Of a stretch of 6,825 bases of DNA, positions 1-6,505 are shown piece by piece. This DNA is from DATDOO01 sp035293245. GTDB lineage: Bacteria > Pseudomonadota > Gammaproteobacteria > Methylococcales > Methylococcaceae. The notes beneath the pieces were generated by a model. That model made no database searches. It was given only the letters and a program-made list of their open reading frames with translations, and had not been told where the DNA came from. Within the stretch, counting starts at the first letter, position 1, and every line of letters begins with the position of its first letter. A program made the translations under genes and the position numbers. The stretch lies in NCBI GenBank assembly GCA_035293245.1, contig DATDOO010000234.1, forward strand, positions 1 through 6,825. The letters are read 5' to 3'.

Positions 1-1380
1 GCGGCGGGCCTTGAGGCTGTCGAGTTCCCCTTGCAATTCGGCATGTTCCTGGCGGCCTTGGGCGAAAGCCACGCCGGTTTCGTTCTGCCCGTTTTGCAAC
101 GCCGCCTCGCGGGCCTCGGCGGTCTCCAGCAGAGCGGAAAATTCCCGCCGCTGAGCCAGAAATGCGTCTTCGTTATCCGGCGGGAGCAAGCTTAAGGCTC
201 GCACCAGCCCGGCGTGGTCTTCGGCTTTCTGCCGCCGCCGAAGCTGTTCTTCCTCCGTGCGGCGGATTTCCTCGCCAAGCCGCTCGATGCGGTCGCCGCC
301 GTTTTCGGCGATGCTGCGGCGCAGTTCCCGCTCCTCGGCCTGCTGGGCCTGCTTCTGCTCCTCCAGCCGCGCCACCTGCGCGTTGTGGCGGGCCAGGTCT
401 TCGTCCAGGCCGGCCAGGCGCTTGTCGAGCAGGGCCAGCTTCTGGGCGGCGAAATAGGGTTTGAGCGCCTCGCGGCAGGCGCGCAGTTCCTCGGCTTTGC
501 CGGTGAGCTCCGTGTGCCGGCCGCAGTCGGCCACCAGGGGCGTGAGCAGTTCCACCTGGCGCTTGGCTTTCAGCACCGCTTCGTGGGCCCGGTTGAGGTC
601 GTCGAAATGGGCGATCAGCGCCGTGATGCGCGGCGCCACTTCGAACGGCTCCAGCATGTGGCTGCGCACGAAGTCGGTGAGGTTGCCCACCGATTTCATG
701 GAGACGGTCTGGTGGAACAGTTCCAGCGCCTGTTCGTTGTCGATGCCGAAGCGGCGGCGGAACCAGGCGCCGTAAGGCGGGAAGCTGTCGAAGACTTCCG
801 CGTCGGCGCCGCGCAAGCGTTTCCTCAAAGCGGAGACGTCCGCGCCGAACCGGGCGAAGTCGTCGGCTATGGACAGCGCCCGTTCGGCGGCCACGTAGAA
901 ACGGGCCGGCTGGCCTTGCGGTTCCTTCATCCAGAACACCTGGGCCAGGGTCACCGTCTGGTCGTAGCCGGCGTTGTGGAACACGCCCAGGATCACCGAG
1001 TAGCTGTTGTCGCCGCGCAGGGCCACCGGCTTGGCGCTGCCGCTCAGTTCGTTGCGTTCGGATTTGTAGTGGCCCAGCACGTAGGAGCGCAGGGTGCGTT
1101 CCCGGGCGTCGGCGCCGGCCGCCTTGTTGTAAGCGATGCGCTGTGGCGGTACCAGCAGGGTGGTGACCGCGTCCACGAGGGTGGACTTGCCGGAACCGAT
1201 GTCGCCGGTGAGCAGGGCGTTTTTGCCATCGAGATGCAGCGTCCACACCCGCCCGTCGAAGGTGCCCCAGTTGAACACTTCCAGGCTGGCCAGGCGGAAA
1301 CCGGACAAGGTGTCGTCGCCCAGGAAGTCCAGTTCCAGTGTTTGCGTGCCTGCCCTGAGCGCAGTCGAAGGGTCAGCCAT
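1..1380 (-). CDS. jetC: JetC, SMC-like ATPase of a Wadjet system (N-terminal 460 residues, runs off left edge)
   Basis: Reading the minus strand from the ATG at 1380 gives an uninterrupted frame to base 1, so the gene continues past the window; full JetC proteins are usually above 1000 residues. The N-terminal half of the ATPase head is visible: residues about 24-50 (SGFRLASLEVFNWGTFDG) lead into a Walker A motif, GDIGSGKST, at residues 59-67, followed by LVDAVTTLLVPPQRIAYNKA. From roughly residue 270 the protein turns charged and heptad-rich, as expected for a coiled-coil arm. Walker B and signature motifs lie outside. By family knowledge, JetC is the MukB/SMC-like motor that with JetA and JetB forms a condensin-like complex loading on plasmid DNA, which JetD then cleaves. 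The start codon overlaps the jetB stop by 8 bases, with GGAG nine bases upstream, so translation is probably coupled. Residues 3-11 are encoded by a dispersed palindromic repeat. The Walker A context and jetB adjacency make the identification strong. Confidence 0.9.
   Translation of the reverse strand, partial: MADPSTALRAGTQTLELDFLGDDTLSGFRLASLEVFNWGTFDGRVWTLHLDGKNALLTGDIGSGKSTLVDAVTTLLVPPQRIAYNKAAGADARERTLRSYVLGHYKSERNELSGSAKPVALRGDNSYSVILGVFHNAGYDQTVTLAQVFWMKEPQGQPARFYVAAERALSIADDFARFGADVSALRKRLRGADAEVFDSFPPYGAWFRRRFGIDNEQALELFHQTVSMKSVGNLTDFVRSHMLEPFEVAPRITALIAHFDDLNRAHEAVLKAKRQVELLTPLVADCGRHTELTGKAEELRACREALKPYFAAQKLALLDKRLAGLDEDLARHNAQVARLEEQKQAQQAEERELRRSIAENGGDRIERLGEEIRRTEEEQLRRRQKAEDHAGLVRALSLLPPDNEDAFLAQRREFSALLETAEAREAALQNGQNETGVAFAQGRQEHAELQGELDSLKARR
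1348..1372. repeat. Dispersed palindromic repeat inside the start of jetC
   Basis: The plus-strand stretch GCCTGCCCTGAGCGCAGTCG followed by AAGGG is an imperfect palindrome (CCCTgagc...AAGGG) of a type I recognise as scattered widely through many bacterial genomes, often read as ACPERSRR in one frame; that peptide is present here on the plus strand. It lies directly after the jetC start codon and is translated in frame as PSTALRAG. The identification rests on memory of the repeat and not on copies within this window, where I see only one. Confidence 0.6.
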
Positions 1381-2008
1381 CCGCTTGCGCTCCATCGGCG
1401 GCGCCCAGTTGCTGCCGGTAAGCGGCCAGGCGCTGATCGAATTCCCCCAGCCATTGGGCGTCGACAAACGCCTTGAGAATGCGCCGCACCTCATACAACG
1501 GCTCCGTCGCACCGCCGGCGGATTTGAGGCGGCGCAGAAAGCCCAGTTCGACGATCTTGTTGAGGTGGGTTTCCACCTGGTCCATCAGCCGCGCCTCGTT
1601 GCTGCCCTCCGGCAGGAACACGCGGATCAGTTCCGCCACCTGCTCGCGGGACAGGATCAAACGGGTGTCGCCGCCGCTGGCGTCGAACTCCGCCAGCTTC
1701 TTGCGCAACAGCGCCAGCAACAGGCTGACCGGAAACGACAGCGGCCTCCGCACGATCAAACGCGGCCGCCTGGGCGCAGCGTCGTCCCCGTCTTCCGTCC
1801 GCGAACGCAGAAAGGCGTAGCCCTCCGCCTCGTCCAGAACGAGTTCCAGCCCCAGCACCGCCACGTAATCGCGCACCCGGGCTTGCAGACTGAGCAAGGC
1901 GTTCCACAGGGCGGCGTCGCCTTCCTGGTAGATGACGCCTTTGAGGAGGGGGATGGCTACGGCCGACAGGTCGGATGCTGCGATGGCGTGCAAGCTTTGC
2001 TCATCCAA
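1373..2008 (-). CDS. jetB: JetB, DUF4194 protein of a Wadjet system
   Basis: The 211-residue product matches the DUF4194 family, the MukE-like winged-helix subunit of Wadjet that bridges the kleisin JetA and the ATPase JetC. Family-typical segments are AVAIPLLKGVIYQEGD (residues 16-31), LQARVRDYVAVLGLELVLDE (41-60), RRPLSFPVSLLLALLRKKL (87-105), FLPEGSNEARLMDQ (131-144) and YEVRRILKAFVDAQWL (172-187). Length is normal and there is no interruption. The chosen start is TTG at 2008, the first start codon after an in-frame TGA, with GAGG eight bases upstream; no in-frame ATG or GTG lies in between. The stop overlaps the jetC start. Sixty-eight bases separate it from the AlbA_2 gene upstream. In ordinary Wadjet loci jetA would occupy the immediate upstream position; here it does not. 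Confidence 0.92.
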   Translation of the reverse strand: MDEQSLHAIAASDLSAVAIPLLKGVIYQEGDAALWNALLSLQARVRDYVAVLGLELVLDEAEGYAFLRSRTEDGDDAAPRRPRLIVRRPLSFPVSLLLALLRKKLAEFDASGGDTRLILSREQVAELIRVFLPEGSNEARLMDQVETHLNKIVELGFLRRLKSAGGATEPLYEVRRILKAFVDAQWLGEFDQRLAAYRQQLGAADGAQADG

Positions 2009-2076
2009 CCTGGTTACCTCGGCATTCCTTGTCTGGTTTGTAGTCCGGGCTCACGTCGGTTGGTTTTTCAAGCTGC

Positions 2077-3330
2077 CTAGCGCGTGGATCGCATGACCAG
2101 CAACAGTTCGGCATCGTCGATCAGTCGGTATTCGGGGCGCAGACCGGATAGCCGCTCGCTGTTGTCCAAAATGATCTGCACGCCCTCGCCGCGCTTATCC
2201 ATCATGGCGCTGCGGTCCGTGATTTCGTGATCCTCCGCGGGTACCTCGCACTTGGCCAGCAGACTGGTGATCGCTTCATTACGCGCAGCCTGCCGGTAAG
2301 GAAGGCTTTCCACCGTCATTGTGTTGGGAAGGGTGCCGGGCGAATACAACTCCAGCCGATCGGGAAACAGCCTCAAGCGAATTTTGGCTCCGTGGATGGC
2401 GTAATCGCGATGCGCCACTGCGTTGACGACGGCCTCGAAAACGGCGGTCAGATCGAATTGGGGCTGGTCGTGGCGGCCCTCTTGCTTGCTGGCGGCGATC
2501 CGCATGTTCTTCTTCACGAAATGGCAGGCCGCCACCACTTGCCGATCCAGCGGGCCGGTGATATCGGCAGCATCCAGTTGGTACGACTCATCTCCATGAG
2601 GCCGGATTTCCGTTCCACGATAGGCGACCGCCTGGATATAAGCATTGGGCAGCCAGCGGCGCGGGTCGGCGCTAGCCATAAGTACGCCAGCCACAGTAGG
2701 GCGCAACGTTCCATCGGCGTCATGTCTGGCCATGCCCAGCTTGACCAACAGATTATTGCGGTCGTCCCGCGAGCGGGCGCCGGCAAAGCGCTGCCAAAGG
2801 CTGGGCTCCAAATCGTCCAATGCCGCACCGGGCACGGGCTGCTCGTCGAAACGGATGAGGCGCGACTGGCTGCGCTGCTGGAACAACCGGGCTAGATATT
2901 CCGGCGACATCTCGCGCTTGGCGCTGCCCACGCGGTGCAGGTAGCCGCCTGGGCTTTTGTGCACGAACAGGCTGCGTGGCACTTCGATCTTGACGACAGG
3001 CAGCGCCTCGCCGGTGGTGGACGGCAGGCGTAGCCGTTCGATGCTCGGTGCGACGGGTGGATCGATGGAATCCATGCAAAGTTCACGGACAAAATCTTCC
3101 ACCGCATCCAAACGCTCCAGCGCAATGCCGAGAATATCGCGGCTGGCGTCGTCCACCCCCAGGATGCATACGCCGCCCTGGCTGTTGGCGAAAGCCGCCA
3201 ATACATCCGCCAGGGAATCGCGGCGCGGCGCGGTCACCTTGTTGCCGGATAAACGGACTTCCTTCAGCTCCAGAAAGGAGTCCTCGCCCAGGCGGACTTT
3301 TTCCAGCAAGTCCAAAGGATTGTCGAACAC
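2077..3330 (-). CDS. Schlafen AlbA_2 / GHKL-type ATP-binding protein (RecG C-terminal-like)
   Basis: This 417-residue protein has two recognisable parts. Residues about 14-125 form an AlbA_2 (Schlafen) domain: EDSFLELKEVRL (16-27), DVLAAFANSQGGVCILGVDD (42-61) and a GYLHRVGSAKREMSP segment (129-143). Residues about 290-395 resemble the ATP-binding domain often found behind AlbA_2 in proteins misnamed RecG: an N-box-like FEAVVNAVAHRDY (298-310), DRLELYSPGTLP (324-335) and a glycine turn, GEGVQIIL (381-388). AlbA_2 domains bind nucleic acid and some Schlafen relatives cleave RNA; no clear nuclease triad can be assigned by eye, so activity is open. The start is GTG at 3330, three bases after the stop of the PHP-ATPase gene, with AAGG eight bases before it, which points to coupled expression and a shared function. 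It is intact. Its role is otherwise unknown; a regulator or an effector partner are both possible. Confidence 0.85.
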   Translation of the reverse strand: MFDNPLDLLEKVRLGEDSFLELKEVRLSGNKVTAPRRDSLADVLAAFANSQGGVCILGVDDASRDILGIALERLDAVEDFVRELCMDSIDPPVAPSIERLRLPSTTGEALPVVKIEVPRSLFVHKSPGGYLHRVGSAKREMSPEYLARLFQQRSQSRLIRFDEQPVPGAALDDLEPSLWQRFAGARSRDDRNNLLVKLGMARHDADGTLRPTVAGVLMASADPRRWLPNAYIQAVAYRGTEIRPHGDESYQLDAADITGPLDRQVVAACHFVKKNMRIAASKQEGRHDQPQFDLTAVFEAVVNAVAHRDYAIHGAKIRLRLFPDRLELYSPGTLPNTMTVESLPYRQAARNEAITSLLAKCEVPAEDHEITDRSAMMDKRGEGVQIILDNSERLSGLRPEYRLIDDAELLLVMRSTR

Positions 3331-3333
3331 GGC

Positions 3334-6159
3334 TCAGACCTTGCGTCCCAAGCGGCGGTAGCGGCGCTCGAATGCCTCGCGGCCGCCTTCCATGATGTCG
3401 CACACTTCTTTGCGCATGGCTTCGTCTTGCAGCGAGCCGCTTTGTTTCACATAGCATTGGCCATTGAAGTCCAAGGCATGAACCAACTCCGCATCGCCGT
3501 TAACCACGATATTGGGATTGTGAGTAACCACGATGAGCTGGCGGCGCTGCTTGTTGGCGCGGATTTGCTGAACCACCAGGTTGTAAATCAAATGGTTGTC
3601 CAGGTCGTCCTCCGGTTGGTCCAATACCAGCGGCTCATTGCCGTGGGCGAGCAGGAAAGCGAGCATGGCCGCCGCACGCTGGCCGGCGGATGCCTGGCCG
3701 ATGGGCTGAAAATCCTGGCCGTCGCCTTTGCGGGTGTATTCCACTCGCAAGCCGTCCTCGGGAAACCAACAGAGAATGTGGTCAGCAAACTCCGGGCGTT
3801 TTTCCGTTTCACCGGCCAGAAACTTGTTGAACCAAGCGCCGAAATCACCTCGCCCTTGGCACGCTTGCAGCAGCCGTTTCTGGACTTGCAGCAAGCGTTG
3901 TTCCATCTCGCTTGTGGCCGTTTCGGGATCATCCGGAAGGCCGGCCAATAGATCGGCCACCAAGCCCTTAGAGAGTGAATCGTCCTGTGGCGCTATATAA
4001 ATGTCGTCGCCATACTTGTCTCCCGCTCCCAGCACCTCGCGCAGTGTGCGCTCGACCAAACGGGGGTCTCGTCCGAACGGCAGCAGCGTAATGCGCACGA
4101 ATGGGTTCTGCGCCAAATTGCCCCGCAAGAAGGCCCGCCGCGCATCGCTCACGGCGCGGCGGGCCTCCCGGACGCGCTGCAATTGTTCCTTGATTTGTTG
4201 GTTGACTTCCTCGCGCTGTTTTTGCAAAGCGTCCAGCTGTTTGCTTTGTGTTTCCAGACGTTGCCGTTCCTGCACCAAATAACCATATTCGCTGGGATCG
4301 TTTACCCCTTGCGCCTGCAAATCACTTTTCAGGGTTTCGTAGGCTGCCTTGGCACGCTCAACCCGCTGTTGCCAGGGTATTTGCAAAAGATCGGCCTTGG
4401 CCGTATCGCCCGCCTGCGTCAAAACATTTGCAGCGGCCTCTACTTGAGATTTGGCGCGGGCAATGGCCTGTGACAGGCGCCGTAATGGCGCCAACGCATC
4501 CGCATCCCGCTGCTCATCGAACAATCCTTCCGGCAAATCCTCGGCGAGCAGTTCCGCCGCCAGTGTTCGCAGCCTCTCGGCCAATCCAGCGGCGTGCGCC
4601 AATTGCTGGCCGGCTTCGCGGCCTTGCCGCTGGGTGTTTTGATAGGTTTTCAATATTTCCGCGTGGTGGGCTTCCTCAAAGCGCTGTAGCTTGCGCTGCG
4701 CATCCTGCAAACTCACGTTCAGGACATCCCGTCCTTGCAGTTTGCCGTCCAATTCGCGCCGTTTTGCACGCAAGGCGAAGAAGACACTTTGCGCTTCTTT
4801 TTGCTCGGCTTTCTGTTTGGCCGTACCTGCCGCCTCGTCAATCACCTCCAGCAAAGTTTGCTGGTTGTCACCGGCCATGGCGGCAATTTGCCCTTGGCTG
4901 AAAATGCGCACCGGGAAACGTTGCGGTGTGATGGTCTGGCTCGACGAAGCTTGCAATTGGCCATTGTGCGATTCTTCCACCATCACGCCCTGCCCATCTT
5001 GCGGCCAGTGCAGGCGATGGCGCACTCGATCGCGGCAGAGCGTCAAGATGAATCCGGTTTCCGCCAGTAGGCCACCTTCCTGGTTTCGGCTGTTGAAAAC
5101 ATGGTTGAAGCGATCAAAAGTTTCCCTTGGCTCGCTTTTTTCGCCGAACCTCTCTAAATCGCCCTCGCGCCGGTAAGCCAGGCGCAGGGCGTGCACTACC
5201 GTGGATTTGCCCGTGCCGCGTCCACCGATTAAAGCGTTGAAACAGGGATTGAAGTTCAGTATGGCGGGACGGCCCCGACCCATGGCCCACGCTTCGCGGA
5301 TTTCGATGGACTCGATGAAATGTTCCGGCGTGGCGAATGGATCGAAGCCCTCGGCTTCGTCGCTGCGCAGGACAGACACGCCTTCGCCATCCAGCAGCGC
5401 CAGCCGCAGTCCCTCCAACGAAGGGTGGGCCATTTTGACCCACGTGTAGCGCGAGCCCGGCAGATTGGCATAACCCGTTTTGAAGTTGTGGCAGTCGGAA
5501 CCAAGCACTTCGGTCCAACGTTTACCGCTCTGCGTATAAATAGCCGGTTTGGGCGTGGTTTTTTCCACCACTTCCATGGCGAGGATGCCCGGAATCTCCA
5601 AAACTTGCCGCAAGGTGTTGGCATCCATTGCCGCCTTGGTTTGGCTGCCCGCCTCCAGCCGCAACAACCCTTTGGGATCGTCCACGTGCGCAAGTATAGG
5701 TATCCCGCCGGCGTCGAGCACCGCCTGTACCACTTCCGCCGCGCCTTTGCGGGTCACGCCGTCGCTGTCGCCCGGAGTGCCATCGTAACCCACTGCGCCA
5801 CGGAGCTCGTCGATATCACTAGTCGCCGTTGAGGTGTCGAAAACCGCCAGCAGGTGAAAACCGCCATGTACCGAGAGTTCCACGCCGGGAAACAGGCGCA
5901 ACTCGCGGAAACCCGCCGGCTTGTCCAATTGCATGGCCGCGTAAGCCGTCTTGAGCAGGTCGATCCAGGCGCCGCTGTTATGGTCGGTGACGGCTACGCA
6001 GTCGATTTCTGCGGCCATATATTTGAGCAGCCATTGCTCCGGAGTCAGCTCATTCGGTGGGGATAACCTGTGCCAAGGTGTATCGGTGGAAGCCGGAGTA
6101 TGGGTGTGAAAGTCGAATTTCCACCAGCGGGCGCCGGGATAAGGCCAGCGTTTACTCAT
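3334..6159 (-). CDS. PHP-domain / SMC-like coiled-coil ATPase (TrlF-like family)
   Basis: The 941-residue product joins a PHP phosphoesterase to an SMC/RecN-like ATPase. The PHP part (about 12-260) shows the metal-binding motifs FDFHTH (H18, H20), TDHN (58-61), GVEL (E94), ILAHVD (H158) and GSDCHN (D222, H224), so the metal site looks complete. The ATPase part has Walker A GGRGTGKST (312-320), a Q-loop-like FSQGQIAAMAGD (420-431), a coiled-coil stretch about 445-680, a signature-like SAGQR (824-828), Walker B PLVLDQPEDDLDN (843-855, E850 catalytic) and an H-loop VVTHNPN (877-883). This is the architecture annotated as TrlF-family AAA-like ATPase. PHP domains hydrolyse phosphodiesters or phosphomonoesters; the SMC-like part would gate this on DNA ends, structures or tRNA/nucleotide signals, but the target is unknown. 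The ATG at 6159 has GGGA eight bases upstream. The AlbA_2 gene follows after three bases. No frameshift or missing motif is visible, so it is probably active. Confidence 0.9.
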   Translation of the reverse strand: MSKRWPYPGARWWKFDFHTHTPASTDTPWHRLSPPNELTPEQWLLKYMAAEIDCVAVTDHNSGAWIDLLKTAYAAMQLDKPAGFRELRLFPGVELSVHGGFHLLAVFDTSTATSDIDELRGAVGYDGTPGDSDGVTRKGAAEVVQAVLDAGGIPILAHVDDPKGLLRLEAGSQTKAAMDANTLRQVLEIPGILAMEVVEKTTPKPAIYTQSGKRWTEVLGSDCHNFKTGYANLPGSRYTWVKMAHPSLEGLRLALLDGEGVSVLRSDEAEGFDPFATPEHFIESIEIREAWAMGRGRPAILNFNPCFNALIGGRGTGKSTVVHALRLAYRREGDLERFGEKSEPRETFDRFNHVFNSRNQEGGLLAETGFILTLCRDRVRHRLHWPQDGQGVMVEESHNGQLQASSSQTITPQRFPVRIFSQGQIAAMAGDNQQTLLEVIDEAAGTAKQKAEQKEAQSVFFALRAKRRELDGKLQGRDVLNVSLQDAQRKLQRFEEAHHAEILKTYQNTQRQGREAGQQLAHAAGLAERLRTLAAELLAEDLPEGLFDEQRDADALAPLRRLSQAIARAKSQVEAAANVLTQAGDTAKADLLQIPWQQRVERAKAAYETLKSDLQAQGVNDPSEYGYLVQERQRLETQSKQLDALQKQREEVNQQIKEQLQRVREARRAVSDARRAFLRGNLAQNPFVRITLLPFGRDPRLVERTLREVLGAGDKYGDDIYIAPQDDSLSKGLVADLLAGLPDDPETATSEMEQRLLQVQKRLLQACQGRGDFGAWFNKFLAGETEKRPEFADHILCWFPEDGLRVEYTRKGDGQDFQPIGQASAGQRAAAMLAFLLAHGNEPLVLDQPEDDLDNHLIYNLVVQQIRANKQRRQLIVVTHNPNIVVNGDAELVHALDFNGQCYVKQSGSLQDEAMRKEVCDIMEGGREAFERRYRRLGRKV

Positions 6160-6160
6160 A

Positions 6161-6192
6161 AATTTAGTCCCGATCCTTTTGCGGAATTTAGT
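6161..6192. promoter_or_regulatory. Direct repeat immediately upstream of the PHP-ATPase gene
   Basis: On the minus strand the octamer ACTAAATT occurs twice, at 6192-6185 and 6168-6161, with a 24-base period, the second copy ending two bases before the ATG. The copies are AT-rich in a GC-rich setting and fall where a promoter or operator for the two-gene PHP-ATPase/AlbA_2 unit would lie. I cannot define -35 and -10 boxes with confidence. It may be chance. Confidence 0.3.
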
Positions 6193-6197
6193 TCGGT

Positions 6198-6272
6198 GGC
6201 TGGGTTAGCGGTTCTCCGCATAACCCGGCAATGGCATGTGGTCACGCCGGGTTTCGCCGACTCGACCCAGCC
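6198..6272. repeat. Nested palindromic element (repeat-like hairpin)
   Basis: Two nested perfect inverted repeats are visible: GGCTGGGT at 6198-6205 pairs with ACCCAGCC at 6265-6272, and AACCCGGC at 6222-6229 pairs with GCCGGGTT at 6246-6253, leaving a 16-base loop. Further bases around both stems pair imperfectly. It resembles the family of mobile palindromes that carry GTAGGCTGGGTTAGCG-type arms and sit between genes in many proteobacteria. There is no T-tract after it on the minus strand, so it is not a classical terminator. It lies between the jetA remnant and the PHP-ATPase gene. Confidence 0.65.
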
Positions 6273-6291
6273 TACACTTGCTACTTCTCAA

Positions 6292-6475
6292 CTTTACAAA
6301 AATCACTCCCGGCGACCGCGCTTGCTCCATCACCGAGCTTGAAACCCTCGCAGGACAGTTGCAGATACGCCACCAGTTCCGCCACGCCCTGCTTCAATGG
6401 CGTGATTTGCAGCAGTTCCTTCCAAGGTGATTGGCATTGCCACGAACCTTGGCCCTCGTCTGCAAACCGGGCGCG
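6292..6475 (-). pseudogene. jetA: Remnant of the JetA (DUF3375-type kleisin) C-terminus, deleted and frameshifted
   Basis: Two blocks of coding-like sequence lie on the minus strand. Block 1 (6475-6338) reads RARFADEGQGSWQCQSPWKE and then LLQITPLKQGVAELVAYLQL, SCEGFK; the PLxQGxAELVxYLxL pattern is what I recall from the C-terminal winged-helix of JetA/DUF3375 proteins. Block 2 (6330-6292), in a different frame, reads MEQARSPGVIFVK, which fits the usual last residues of the same family (RQARLPRVIFVR-like). Between them JetA normally has about 20 more residues; here only 7 bases separate the blocks, so a deletion with a frameshift is inferred. The 5' side is cut off within about 30 bases of the DUF3368 stop, removing nearly all of the gene (full JetA is around 500 residues). 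Both blocks in the right order, and jetB-jetC further downstream, support the call. The family match is from memory, not a search. Confidence 0.55.
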
Positions 6476-6505
6476 GTGCGTGCGACGGATGCCAATTATC
6501 CTGTT

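Noticed and set aside
173..1246. Minus-strand open frame of 357 codons within jetC
   Set aside because: It is a different frame of the same strand as jetC, rich in Arg, Gly, Ala and Pro, typical of an off-frame reading; the true frame carries Walker A.
214..1476. Long plus-strand open frame (about 420 codons)
   Set aside because: It is the antisense of jetC, which has clear family motifs on the minus strand; the plus-strand translation has no recognisable domain.
2009..2076. Possible transposon edge or promoter in the gap between the AlbA_2 gene and jetB
   Set aside because: The gap contains GTAGTCCGGGCTCACGTCGG, vaguely like half of a palindromic repeat, but I find no matching arm, no shared end with the 6198-6272 element and no convincing -10/-35 pair.
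1136..2080. Long plus-strand open frame across jetB and the jetB/jetC junction
   Set aside because: It is antisense to jetB, whose DUF4194 match is strong; high G+C leaves long spurious frames.
2227..2895. Plus-strand open frame of 222 codons
   Set aside because: It is antisense to the AlbA_2/GHKL gene, and no domain is recognisable in it.
6281..6505. A small intact gene of about 74 codons following the DUF3368 stop
   Set aside because: The frame has no good start codon or ribosome site near its beginning, and its content is better explained as a jetA C-terminal remnant with a frameshift.
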